From NCBI GenBank assembly GCA_937934305.1, contig CALHAG010000018.1:1-55996 (forward strand): 55,996 nt of DNA. Reading direction: 5' to 3'. Under the pieces are notes generated by a model. It had not been told where the DNA came from. It saw nothing but the letters and a program-made list of their open reading frames with translations, and did not search any database. Shown one piece after another: positions 9,664-18,362 of this stretch. Numbering within the stretch: the first letter of the stretch is position 1; every line of letters begins with the position of its first letter. The DNA is from Candidatus Caldarchaeum subterraneum. Its GTDB lineage: Archaea; Thermoproteota; Nitrososphaeria_A; Caldarchaeales; Caldarchaeaceae. The position numbers and the translations under genes are program-made.

Positions 9664-10571
9664 CTCCTCACAATAGCTAGCGCCACAAGGTTAAAGACCA
9701 TGGTGATGATGAAGAGGAGAATTCCCACCGCAAATATGGATTGATACTCTATCGTTCCATGAGGCGCGTCTCCTGTGGCAACCTGTGCGATGAAGCTTGT
9801 CATGGTTTGCATGGCTTCCCGTGGGTCGAAGCTGTAAAAAGGCCTAAACCCTCCAGCTATCGCCGCTATCATCGTCTCACCCATCGCACGCGTGAAAGCA
9901 AGTATGATGGCTGCGAGAATTCCAGAGAGAGCGGCTGGTACAATCACTCGGAAAACCACGTCTATTTTCCTAGCACCAAGGCTATAAGCAGCCAGTCGAA
10001 AATCTTCAGGAACAGAGTATAACGCGTCCTCGCTTAACGAGGCGACGATGGGAATTATGAGGACACCTATCATCAAGCCAACGGCCAACGCACTGAAAAC
10101 ACCAGTTCCCGGAACAAACCTCATCAACAGGTTAGGCGATATGAAGTAAAGCGCAAAATAGCCGTACACTACAGTTGGTATCCCGGCCAGTAATTCGATG
10201 ATGTTTTTTATCACACCTCTTACACCGGGCCGGGCGTATTCGCTGAGATATATCGCAGTAGCGAGACCTGCGGGGATTGCCACGACTAATGCTATCGCGG
10301 AAGTGAGCGCGGTGGCTGTGAGAAGAGGAAGAACGCCAAATTTTTTATCAGCAAATAGTACCGTCCACTCTGTGCCGGTCAAAAACTCTACTGCAGAAAC
10401 TTGGCCAAAGAAGATGGATGACTCCAGTATCAGGGAGCCGAGTATCACCATGATAGCTATGAAGGAGACCGACGCAGCGGCCAGTAAAAGCAGGTTGACA
10501 AATTTTGTGGCGCGCTGTCTTCTCCGAAGATTTGTCAAAAAATTTTTGTTGAAAAATATGTTTTGGGACAT
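9645..10571 (-). CDS. pstC: Phosphate ABC importer permease subunit C
   Basis: 308 residues, six predicted membrane segments, with the large periplasmic-side loop between the first two helices typical of PstC and an EAA loop (LYSVPEDFRLAAYSLGARK, roughly 195-215). IPTVVYGYFAL near residue 145 is a PstC signature. A short Lys/Arg-rich cytoplasmic N-terminus precedes the first helix. It starts 11 bp after pstS ends and partners PstA. Confidence 0.95.
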   Translation of the reverse strand: MSQNIFFNKNFLTNLRRRQRATKFVNLLLLAAASVSFIAIMVILGSLILESSIFFGQVSAVEFLTGTEWTVLFADKKFGVLPLLTATALTSAIALVVAIPAGLATAIYLSEYARPGVRGVIKNIIELLAGIPTVVYGYFALYFISPNLLMRFVPGTGVFSALAVGLMIGVLIIPIVASLSEDALYSVPEDFRLAAYSLGARKIDVVFRVIVPAALSGILAAIILAFTRAMGETMIAAIAGGFRPFYSFDPREAMQTMTSFIAQVATGDAPHGTIEYQSIFAVGILLFIITMVFNLVALAIVRRWQIRY

Positions 10572-10582
10572 TTCCTTTCCAT

Positions 10583-11698
10583 CTAATGTGGTCCTGCGTT
10601 CTTGTTCTTTAAGGTTGTCAGCTCGTAGAGCCCCTCGGTTATACCTGCACGTAGTAGTGCTGCGGCTTTCCTGTAGTAGTGGTCTGGGAACGGTGTGTAA
10701 GCCACCTTTTTAGCAAACTTGGCCCCGTTTTCAACATAGTAGATTACGAACTCCCTTAGATGCGGCTTGGTGTCCCATGATTTCTTGTTGACGTAGATGA
10801 ACAGGGGTCTCGAAAGTGGATATGTAAAGGTGCTGGCGGTTTCGTCGCTTGGCTCGACACATTCTCCGCCTGCAAGGTCATCTCTCACCTTCAGCACCTT
10901 AGTTCTGTCTTTGGCCTCAGCGAAGTATGCGAAGCCGAAGTATCCAAGCGAGAGCGGGTCAGACTCCACCCCAGCTACAAGTACGTTGTCATCCTCCGAT
11001 GCGACATAATCTGTTCGGCTGGCCTTTGATTTTCCAACTACTCTTTCGGTAAAGTAGTCAAACGTTCCGCTGTCAGGCCCCGCGCCGTAGAGTTTGATGG
11101 GCTGATTTGGCCACTCGGGTCTGACGTCGCTCCAGAGCTTGACTGTGCTGTCTGGCTTCCATATCTCCCTGAGCTCGGATATCGTTATACAGTCGACCCA
11201 ATTGTTTGAAGGATGAACAACCACCACCAGCGCGTCGATGGCCACCGGAACCTCAATCCATTCGACACCGTTCTTGGCCGCAGTCTCCGCCTCGGCCTTA
11301 AGAATGGGCCTTGAGGCGTCGTTGATGTCTGTTTCACCTATCACGAATCGTTTGAATCCGCCTCCTGTCCCCGATATGCCGATGCTTATGGTCACTCCCT
11401 TGTGAATGTTCATGAACTCCTCCGCGGCCGCTTCAGTGAGCGGATAAACAGTGCTGGAGCCATCGACCTCTATGTTTCCCGCAAGCTGAACAGGTGTTTG
11501 AGTCCCTACTGTTACTGTAACTGTCTGGGTTACTGTCTGCACTCCGCCACCAGTTCCTCCAACCGTCACGGTCACCGTCTCTGTCCCTACTCCTAGCAAA
11601 GATGGACCAGTCAGAAGACCTACCACAAGCCCTACCGCTAACGCAGCAACAACTCCAACAACTAGAGATGTTGTCACACCTTTTTTCTGATTCTTCAT
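10583..11698 (-). CDS. pstS: Phosphate-binding protein of the Pst importer, membrane-anchored
   Basis: 371 residues. A single N-terminal membrane helix (about 10-32) is followed by a Thr/Val/Gly-rich linker (about 38-70) and the phosphate-binding domain, recognised by the DGSSTVYPLT motif at about 80 and the SGTGGGFKRF loop at about 108, whose Ser/Thr/Gly residues bind phosphate. There is no lipobox cysteine, so an uncleaved or archaeal-type anchor is likely. First gene of the operon; ATG 11698 lies about 30 bp from a minus-strand TATA element. Confidence 0.95.
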   Translation of the reverse strand: MKNQKKGVTTSLVVGVVAALAVGLVVGLLTGPSLLGVGTETVTVTVGGTGGGVQTVTQTVTVTVGTQTPVQLAGNIEVDGSSTVYPLTEAAAEEFMNIHKGVTISIGISGTGGGFKRFVIGETDINDASRPILKAEAETAAKNGVEWIEVPVAIDALVVVVHPSNNWVDCITISELREIWKPDSTVKLWSDVRPEWPNQPIKLYGAGPDSGTFDYFTERVVGKSKASRTDYVASEDDNVLVAGVESDPLSLGYFGFAYFAEAKDRTKVLKVRDDLAGGECVEPSDETASTFTYPLSRPLFIYVNKKSWDTKPHLREFVIYYVENGAKFAKKVAYTPFPDHYYRKAAALLRAGITEGLYELTTLKNKNAGPH

Positions 11699-11722
11699 GG
11701 CGGTTGAGGAGTGAGTTTTCCG

Positions 11723-11774
11723 CGATATATAGATTGAGTGGCTGGAATATTTTCATGCAACAAATCTATATACC
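11723..11774. promoter_or_regulatory. Mirrored divergent promoters of pstS and the AbrB-PhoU regulator
   Basis: Minus-strand CAATCTATATATCG (from 11736 back to 11723) and plus-strand CAAATCTATATACC (11761-11774) are nearly the same sequence facing apart. Each contains a TATA core about 26-31 bp from its start codon (11698 and 11795). The shared CAA(A)T preceding the TATA could be a BRE or part of an operator; a single regulator could cover both. Confidence 0.55.
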
Positions 11775-11794
11775 GCCAACAACAAGACAAAACC

Positions 11795-12805
11795 ATGCAG
11801 CCTACATACACTAGAAGGGTTCAGAAAACAGGCCGCTCCACCTTCATAATATCTCTTCCCAAGGAATGGGTGGAGAAGACTGGTCTCAAGAAGCTTGACA
11901 CGGTGAAGATTGTTACGCTACCGTCTGGGCTGCTGGTCACGGCTGATGGGAATGAGGGGGGACGTGAATCAGTTATTCGTCTGGGTGGAGGCGAGACGCC
12001 TGACGAGGTTGTGCGGCTTTTCTTCTCAAAATATCTCGACGGCAGCGACAGAATACGTGTTGAGCTCACTGCCTATTCTCCACAGACAATATCCGTCTTG
12101 AAGGATAGGATAAGGAGGTGGCTCGTGGGGGTGGAGATAATCGGCGAGACAGCCACAGAGCTTACGGCCCAAGTTCTACCCGCCGGCGATAAACTACCTC
12201 TAAAAATATCTCTGGAAAGGATGGGGGAGATCACGGCGCATATGCTTGAGGAGGCTTTGGCAGCGTTTTCCAGAAACGACAAAGCTCTCGCAGAAGATGT
12301 GGTGAGGCGGGATGATGAGGTCGATAGGTTTTACCACTTCATAGTTCGCCAGCTCAACATAGCCGTGAGAGACTATGCCACGCTTAGGAACCTTAACCTC
12401 TCAGACCCGAGCGAGTGCATAAACTACGTGCTTGTGGCGAAAAGCATCGAGAGAGCGGCAGACCACGCAGTCACAATCAGCAACAGAACCCTCACTACAA
12501 CCAACACCTACAAACCAGACCAGCGACTGTCCAAGATCAACGCAAAGGTCGTGGAACTCTTCAAAACTTCCTTGACCTCCTTCATTTATCCCAGCACCGA
12601 CCTCGCGAACAGGACCCTCAACCAGATAGCTGATGTATCGTCGGAGATGAACGCCTATCTTAGCTCACAGAAAAAGAGTTTGGATTTGGAGCAGAGGCTG
12701 ACGGAGCTTGTTGTGATAAACAGTTTGCGGCGGGTTGCTGAGTATGCTGCGGACATCTCGGAGGCGGCCATCAACATCGCGACGAAAGATTCACCCAGCA
12801 ATTAG
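11795..12805 (+). CDS. AbrB/SpoVT-PhoU fusion, putative phosphate-responsive DNA-binding regulator
   Basis: 336 residues from ATG 11795. I preferred this start to one 57 bp upstream because the TATA element (11765-11773) lies inside the longer reading and is 26 bp from this ATG. Residues 1-50 form a swapped-hairpin AbrB/SpoVT DNA-binding domain (RRVQKTGRSTFIISLPKEW, GLKKLDTVKI), and residues about 115-335 form PhoU repeats, including RAADHAVTISN. Such fusions occur widely in archaea as candidate phosphate-regulon regulators. It diverges from pstS, so feedback on the pst operon is the obvious hypothesis. The last 15 bp overlap the pterin dehydratase gene. Confidence 0.88.
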   Translation: MQPTYTRRVQKTGRSTFIISLPKEWVEKTGLKKLDTVKIVTLPSGLLVTADGNEGGRESVIRLGGGETPDEVVRLFFSKYLDGSDRIRVELTAYSPQTISVLKDRIRRWLVGVEIIGETATELTAQVLPAGDKLPLKISLERMGEITAHMLEEALAAFSRNDKALAEDVVRRDDEVDRFYHFIVRQLNIAVRDYATLRNLNLSDPSECINYVLVAKSIERAADHAVTISNRTLTTTNTYKPDQRLSKINAKVVELFKTSLTSFIYPSTDLANRTLNQIADVSSEMNAYLSSQKKSLDLEQRLTELVVINSLRRVAEYAADISEAAINIATKDSPSN

Positions 12806-13090
12806 CTCGTTTATCTTCTGCGCCAGCTTCACGTCATAGGTGCTTATGCCGCCGAGGTCGTGTGTGACAAGCCAAATCTCCAGCTGGTTGTAGACGTTGA
12901 ACCATTCGGGGTGATGCTGCATCTTCTCAGCCTCGATAGCAACTTTAACCATGAAGCCTATGCAATCAATGAAATCCTTGAACTCGATTTTGCGATAGAG
13001 CTTTCCATCTTTCAGTCTCCAGTTTTCAAGAGTTTTGAGGGCCTTCTCCAGCTCTTCTTCCTTTAGCAAACGATATTCATCCATGGCCAT
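12791..13090 (-). CDS. 4a-hydroxytetrahydrobiopterin (pterin-4a-carbinolamine) dehydratase
   Basis: 99 residues, full length for the family. The catalytic core is visible: HHPEW (about 60-64) followed by NQLEIWLVTHDLGGISTYD (about 67-86), which gives the conserved H-H, T-H and G-[IL]-[ST] pattern. The enzyme dehydrates the hydroxypterin made by aromatic amino-acid hydroxylases; in organisms without these its role may be a salvage reaction for other pterins. It starts about 27 bp below a minus-strand TATA-like GCATAAATCC. Two in-frame ATG codons (13090 and 13084) are equally plausible. Confidence 0.93.
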   Translation of the reverse strand: MAMDEYRLLKEEELEKALKTLENWRLKDGKLYRKIEFKDFIDCIGFMVKVAIEAEKMQHHPEWFNVYNQLEIWLVTHDLGGISTYDVKLAQKINELIAG

Positions 13091-13139
13091 GGCTGTGCAT
13101 AGACGTGATGGGATTTATGCTGATGCCTGTTACACGTGG

Positions 13140-14234
13140 TTAATGTATTAAGCCTGCTCGTAGGACGTGGTCTGCGAGGACAAAAGCTACAACCGCTTCG
13201 ACGACGGGAACAGCTCTAGGAACCACGGTTGGGTCATGCCGCCCCGGCACCACTATCTCGGTCTCCTTTTTCTCGACGATGTCCACGGTCTTCTGAGGCT
13301 TTGCTATCGAGGAGGCTGGTTTGAAAGCTATTCTTGTTACAAGCTGTTCTCCCGTGGAGAGGCCTCCGAGTATTCCGCCCGAGTTGTTGGATGCGGTCTT
13401 GATTTTTTCCTCTACGAGGATAAAGGGGTCGTTGTTCTCGCTTCCCCGCAACCGAGCGGCTTCAAACCCTCGACCAAACTCCACACCCTTCACCGCAGGT
13501 ATTGAGAACAGGGCTTTAGCAAGGTCTGAGTCAAGACTGTCGAAAACAGGCTCCCCCAGTCCGATGGGTAGGTTGAGGGCTATGCATTCGACGATGCCGC
13601 CTACACTGTCACCCTGTTTCCTCGCCTCGAGCACAACCTTCTTCATCTTCTCCGCGGCCTCAAAATCCGGACACCTTACCTCGTTCGCGTACCTATGTTT
13701 CCTGATTTCGTCGACAGATAGTTGACGGGCCCTAACACCGCCGATTTCCAGGGAGTAGGCGAGAACCTCGACACCGAGCTTGCTCAACAATTTCTTCGCG
13801 ACAGCGCCGGCCATCACGTAGCCTGCTGTGATGCGTCCTGAAAACCTTCCACCGCCTCTGTAGTCGTTGAATCCTCTATACTTGATGTATGCAGGGTAGT
13901 CTGCGTGGCCCGGTCTTGGTGTGTTGCGGATTATCTCATAGGGGCGTGAGTCAACATCCTTGTTCCAGACAAGCATTAGTATGGGTGCTCCTGTTGTCCT
14001 TCCCTGGAAGACGCCTGACAGAATTTCCACACGGTCTTCCTCTGTGCGGGTTGTTGTAACAAGCGACTGCCCGGGCCTTCTGCGGTCAAGCTCAACCTGC
14101 ACATCAGCCTCTGAAAGCTCTATGCCTGGCGGGCAGCCGTCGATCAGCACCCCTACACATCTTCCATGACTCTCCCCGAAACTGGCTACGACAAACCTCT
14201 CGCCGATTATGTTTCCCGTCATCAGCCAAGTCAC
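13140..14234 (-). CDS. aroC: Chorismate synthase
   Basis: 364 residues. Converts 5-enolpyruvylshikimate-3-phosphate to chorismate using reduced FMN, the last common step of aromatic amino-acid synthesis. Signature segments: FGESHG near residue 20, DRRRPGQS near 51, RPGHADYPAYIKYRGFNDY near 106 followed by RGGGRFSGRIT, and GRHDPTVVPRAVPVVEA near the C-terminus. The ATG overlaps the stop of the upstream protease gene as ATGA, so translation is probably coupled; an alternative ATG lies five codons in. No other shikimate genes are near. Confidence 0.97.
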   Translation of the reverse strand: MTWLMTGNIIGERFVVASFGESHGRCVGVLIDGCPPGIELSEADVQVELDRRRPGQSLVTTTRTEEDRVEILSGVFQGRTTGAPILMLVWNKDVDSRPYEIIRNTPRPGHADYPAYIKYRGFNDYRGGGRFSGRITAGYVMAGAVAKKLLSKLGVEVLAYSLEIGGVRARQLSVDEIRKHRYANEVRCPDFEAAEKMKKVVLEARKQGDSVGGIVECIALNLPIGLGEPVFDSLDSDLAKALFSIPAVKGVEFGRGFEAARLRGSENNDPFILVEEKIKTASNNSGGILGGLSTGEQLVTRIAFKPASSIAKPQKTVDIVEKKETEIVVPGRHDPTVVPRAVPVVEAVVAFVLADHVLRAGLIH

Positions 14235-16822
14235 CTCATGCGTCTCTCTTTAGCCTTAATCAAAACTGTTGCGATAACCGCTAAAAATGCAGCAGAGATG
14301 AGCAGTGTTTGGAGTGATACACCAGCGCTGACAACGGCGTGTCTCATTTCTGGCTCCAAGACAATTTTTTGACTCCAAAAAATGTAGTCAAGCACAGCGG
14401 TTTTTGCGTCATGGCTGACAGGGTAGAGGACAATCCGGCCAGCTCTGTCAACCGTTCCAGAGGCCTCGACCACGCCCATGCTGTTCAGGAGTTTGACCCT
14501 TGCACCTGCAAGCGGAAACCCCAACAAATCAGACACATCGACCTCGACACTGTAAACACGGACAGGTATGTTAAGGCGCCCCGGCTCAGTTATACGGAGT
14601 TCTGCTGATGTCTTGACATCGGCGAAGTTGAAGCTGACGTTCTCCACTATATATCCTCCTGTGGGAAGCCATGTCTTCTCAAAGGGTTTTAGAACATATT
14701 CACGCTGGTTCACTTCATCGCGCAGCGATATCTCAGCTGAGACAAGAAAACCTTCAGCGTCGACGAAAACAAACTCAACCAATGCCTCTTCGCGGTAAAC
14801 CTGTCTCAAGAATTTCGGGCCATCGACGACCACTGTTATCACACGCTCTCTGCTCTCATTGTCGCCGCTCCATCCGAGGAAAAGAAATCTTCTACCCGGT
14901 TCTGTTTCCACGGCTTCTTCAGCCGATAACGTGACAGTCTCACCCAAAATGTGCCAGCTTTCCGCTTCTCCTCCAAGGCCTTTCACCAGCAGCCTTGCTT
15001 CTTCGACCCAGAGCGCCTCAACTGTTAAAGGTCCCTCAACTGTTATGCTCGTCTGGTTCCCAATCTTTTCCCATCCCATGAAACGGCTGCGGAAACCTTC
15101 TCCATGCATTCTGAGCCGCGGACCAGGGTCGAGGAATACGATGTCACCTCTCTTAACCCAGCTCGTTGAAACATTGACGGGAAAACGGGAAACCACTTGG
15201 ACAAAGTAGTAGACATCGTATTGAGCCAGCAGGTTCAAGGGCCTGTCGACTGTGACGGATAAAAGGGGGTTGGAATTGTCCACTGGCCTCCAGCCTTGGA
15301 GGAGTGCTTTTGTGCCGTTGTTCCACGTAATCTCAGGCAGGGCCGTCAGGTTCAAAACAGTTCCATCAGCAACCCAGCCGTCAAACAGGTCGGTATCGCC
15401 GTGGGTAGCCCTCGCCACAACCCTATACTCCGTCACCCAATCCACCGTAATACTTGCAGGACCATGGACCACAAACCGTATAACATCATCCACAACCTCG
15501 CTGTCACCTGGCAGAGACATGTTGGAAAGACGCAGACGCACATCATCCCCAAGATACACCATCTTACTCAGCACAGCAATCTCCGCATCCTCGCCCTCGT
15601 TATACCAGCCCTCACCCTCGAAAACGTCAACGGAGGAGATGACCTGAACAAGATACTGGCGGAGATAAAAGGCCTCTATGTCGACCGGGCCGTTGACCAC
15701 TATTTTCCTAACAGGCTGTTCGACACCGTCGCTCCACCCCGTGAAGACCATTCGTGTAGCGTTCTCAAAGTTGATGAACTCCCTCGCCGTAACCGGCAAC
15801 TCCTCGCCTAAACCATACCAGCCCGACAACACCTCTTCAAACATTTGCACCCGTACAAAGTAGAAGACACGGTAAACAACCACAATCTCCGTATCGTCTT
15901 CAACCCGGACCTGGATAACCGGTGAACGGCTTTCCCCCATGCCGTTGACAACCCAGCGGTCAAAGACAAGCTTGGTCCTGTTGTCAAACAGTTTCTCCGC
16001 CTCAGCGACCTGCCTAAAGACTGTTCCACGAGGCAAGGAATAGGTGTTGAGAAGAAGTCGTCCAAGCTCGGATTGTAGATAGACGCGTACTTGACGTATC
16101 TCTGTGAGAGGTGGTAGCTGTTTGTATTCTATGGATGAGGGGAGTGAATTTATTGAACGAGTGGGCGGAGGTCTGTAGAGGTTGTTTTCGGTCCATGCGT
16201 AGGCGACTGCAAGCGCGTAGACGTTTAGTGTTGATGGGTAGGTTGCTGTGTTTACCCTTTCATACATGAGGTCGACTGAGTTGCTTGAATGGCCTATGCC
16301 GAGAGCGTGTCCATACTCGTGCGCCACCACCTTGTAGGCGAGTTCGGCGTCAGAGCCTACGCATGCCCTCGAAATCTGTATGGTGGCGCTGACTATATCA
16401 TAGACGAGACCTCCATACCTTATCGTAGCGAGCCCGCAGATGTTCCCTCCCAGCGTCGAGACATAGCGTATAGTTATGTCTGCGTCTTCAGGGCTTGTGG
16501 CAAAGGTAAAGGATAGTGAGAGAAGGTAGCTGTAGCCGTATTCTTGGACAAAGGCCCTGATGCTTCCATACCAAACCTCCACACCTCTTCTTGCTGCCTC
16601 ATCCAAAACAGCGGAACCTGAGGAGTATAGATAGACGCTGAGCGTTTTCTTCCCCCATGCACCCAAGACCTCAATAGAGCCGCTGGATGTCTGGGCTATG
16701 GAAACATCCTCGGCTGCACTTTGCACTGGGATGGTGATTTCGGTGAATATGTCTGGCCTATTTGATATGGTGGCCGGAAACGTCAGGACGATTATCAGTA
16801 GCAACGTTAGCGTTGTCCGCAC
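14231..16822 (-). CDS. Secreted, membrane-anchored matrixin-type metalloprotease with InlB-like beta repeats
   Basis: 863 residues. A signal peptide (1-20) leads into a metzincin domain with HEYGHALGIGH (HExxHxxGxxH, 168-178) and a Met-turn methionine at 186 (DLMYERV). About 240-650 are a series of roughly 70-residue repeats ending in FTGWSDG, LQGWRPV, FMGWEKI or FLGWSGD followed by a VDGP/VNGP strand, as in the divergent InlB B-repeats of surface proteins. A carboxypeptidase-regulatory-like Ig domain follows, then a C-terminal membrane helix (about 835-857) and a basic tail. It should be displayed outside the cell. The GTG start lies 26 bp below a minus-strand TATA (CCTATATCTC). The protease family is clear; substrates are unknown. 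Confidence 0.82.
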   Translation of the reverse strand: MRTTLTLLLIIVLTFPATISNRPDIFTEITIPVQSAAEDVSIAQTSSGSIEVLGAWGKKTLSVYLYSSGSAVLDEAARRGVEVWYGSIRAFVQEYGYSYLLSLSFTFATSPEDADITIRYVSTLGGNICGLATIRYGGLVYDIVSATIQISRACVGSDAELAYKVVAHEYGHALGIGHSSNSVDLMYERVNTATYPSTLNVYALAVAYAWTENNLYRPPPTRSINSLPSSIEYKQLPPLTEIRQVRVYLQSELGRLLLNTYSLPRGTVFRQVAEAEKLFDNRTKLVFDRWVVNGMGESRSPVIQVRVEDDTEIVVVYRVFYFVRVQMFEEVLSGWYGLGEELPVTAREFINFENATRMVFTGWSDGVEQPVRKIVVNGPVDIEAFYLRQYLVQVISSVDVFEGEGWYNEGEDAEIAVLSKMVYLGDDVRLRLSNMSLPGDSEVVDDVIRFVVHGPASITVDWVTEYRVVARATHGDTDLFDGWVADGTVLNLTALPEITWNNGTKALLQGWRPVDNSNPLLSVTVDRPLNLLAQYDVYYFVQVVSRFPVNVSTSWVKRGDIVFLDPGPRLRMHGEGFRSRFMGWEKIGNQTSITVEGPLTVEALWVEEARLLVKGLGGEAESWHILGETVTLSAEEAVETEPGRRFLFLGWSGDNESRERVITVVVDGPKFLRQVYREEALVEFVFVDAEGFLVSAEISLRDEVNQREYVLKPFEKTWLPTGGYIVENVSFNFADVKTSAELRITEPGRLNIPVRVYSVEVDVSDLLGFPLAGARVKLLNSMGVVEASGTVDRAGRIVLYPVSHDAKTAVLDYIFWSQKIVLEPEMRHAVVSAGVSLQTLLISAAFLAVIATVLIKAKERRMR

Positions 16823-16962
16823 TTTGTGTAAAGCTTTGGGACGGGAGATATAGGTTTTATGGCGGCTCAGCCAAATGCCTTCTCTTCACCAATCTGAATA
16901 ACTCTGAGACATCACCGCCGCGTCACATAAATAGCGAACAGAATATCTAAACTTTTTCAGAG

Positions 16963-17739
16963 ATGCAGCAGCATGTTTTCCAGGAGGGGGACCGGGTTCT
17001 AATTGTCACGGAGAAAAAGAAAAGATACATGGTGCAGCTTAGAAGCGGTAAAAAGTTTCACACAAGCGAAGGCTTCATCGACCTCTCAAACCTCATCGGA
17101 CAACCGAGCGGATGCGTTCTCCACTCCAACACAGGAGCGGTCATGCAGGTGTTTAAGCCGACGTTCCTCGACCTCCTCATATTTCTCCCACGTACGACTC
17201 AGATAGTTTATCCAAAGGACCTTGGCTACATAGCGGCTGTGTCCGGTGTGGGGCCGGGTTCACGGGTTGTTGAGGCGGGGACGGGCACAGGTGTTTTGGC
17301 TGCTTTTCTCACCTACCTCGTCAGGCCAACGGGTAGAGTGTACAGCTATGATGTCAGGCTTGAGAACATCGAGACAGCCACTGTCAGGATGAGGCAGCTG
17401 GGGCTGCTTGACTACATCGAGCTAAAGCAGGGAGATGTATGTGAAAAAATTGTGGAAAGGGAGCTGGACGCAGCGGTCATAGACATTCCAGAGCCATGGA
17501 GAGCTGTCCAATCATGTTATGATGCTCTGAAGCCGAGCGGGGTATGGGTCTCGCTAAGTCCTACTGTTGAGCAGGTGGTTCAGACCTACGAGGCTCTCGA
17601 GGCAGGTGGATTCTCAGACCTTTCATGCGTCGAGCTGCTTCTCAGAAACATGAGAGTGAAACGTGGCATGACGAGGCCCGAGTTTCTCATGAGGGGACAC
17701 ACAACCTACCTCGTCACAGCCCGGAAAATATTACGCTAA
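16963..17739 (+). CDS. trmI: tRNA (adenine-N1)-methyltransferase, TrmI family
   Basis: 258 residues. An N-terminal beta domain (about 5-65) precedes a Rossmann methyltransferase with the SAM motif EAGTGTG (104-110), YDVRLENIETA near 125, and the catalytic-site IDIPEPW near 168 (canonical LDLPxPW). Archaeal TrmI makes m1A57/m1A58 in the T-loop of tRNA, important for stability in thermophiles. The RPEFLMRGHTTYL segment near the end is characteristic. Its stop interlocks with that of adkA through the shared CTAA at 17736-17739. Confidence 0.93.
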   Translation: MQQHVFQEGDRVLIVTEKKKRYMVQLRSGKKFHTSEGFIDLSNLIGQPSGCVLHSNTGAVMQVFKPTFLDLLIFLPRTTQIVYPKDLGYIAAVSGVGPGSRVVEAGTGTGVLAAFLTYLVRPTGRVYSYDVRLENIETATVRMRQLGLLDYIELKQGDVCEKIVERELDAAVIDIPEPWRAVQSCYDALKPSGVWVSLSPTVEQVVQTYEALEAGGFSDLSCVELLLRNMRVKRGMTRPEFLMRGHTTYLVTARKILR

Positions 17740-18332
17740 ATACTTGAAAGTGACTTGATGGTCTGCACTATCTCCTCAGCCGCTGCCTCAGCATGCTCAA
17801 ATGGCCTCCTCTGCTCATACCGTAGTGAAACAACCTTGAGATAGCATGCCGCCGTGTTAGCTGCCGCTGCTACGAAAAACTTGCTCATCTGCTGGTCCGC
17901 CTCAATCGCTTCAACACTCTCTGTCTCACGTTTCCTGTCAACACCTTCAGCAACATCCTTAAGCCTCCTACTTAGAATGTCCTCCGGCCTGCAATCGAGA
18001 AAAACTATCAGATGGGGGTTCATTATCCGAACCGCTTCAGAAGGAAGCCCCGGATAGTAGCCAAAAGGGGTCTTGATTACCGAGTGTGTATCAACTACGA
18101 CATTATTCATAGCTGCTATCCTCTCTGCTGCACTCATCTGAAGTCTCTGATAGTCTCTGAGGCCAAGTTTTTTCCTCATATCATCTCTGTGCGATATGCC
18201 GTAGAGCTTAGAGGCCTCCTCGAACATGAGGTCGCCGTAGTTAACGACCACGAGGCTGGGCATCTTTTCAACAACTTTCTTGATGGTGGTGGTTTTCCCA
18301 GAACCCGGAAGAGCGGTGACTATAACCTTCAC
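17736..18332 (-). CDS. adkA: Archaeal adenylate kinase
   Basis: 198 residues. P-loop LPGSGKTT at 8-15 and the overall order of segments (VVVNYGDLMFE, RDDMRKKLGLRDYQRLQ, VVVDTHSVIKTPFGYYPGLP) identify the archaeal AdkA family rather than the bacterial Adk family. It keeps ATP + AMP = 2 ADP in balance. The preceding gene on this strand ends at 18363, 30 bp upstream, so the two may be cotranscribed. Confidence 0.94.
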   Translation of the reverse strand: MKVIVTALPGSGKTTTIKKVVEKMPSLVVVNYGDLMFEEASKLYGISHRDDMRKKLGLRDYQRLQMSAAERIAAMNNVVVDTHSVIKTPFGYYPGLPSEAVRIMNPHLIVFLDCRPEDILSRRLKDVAEGVDRKRETESVEAIEADQQMSKFFVAAAANTAACYLKVVSLRYEQRRPFEHAEAAAEEIVQTIKSLSSI

Positions 18333-18362
18333 AGCCGATCAATGATTTGCGGGCTAAAATAT

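Noticed and set aside
15252-15811. Two overlapping plus-strand frames (131 and 171 codons) opposite the metalloprotease
   Set aside because: Antisense to the InlB-like repeat region; Ser/Thr/Pro-rich noise translations with no start signals.
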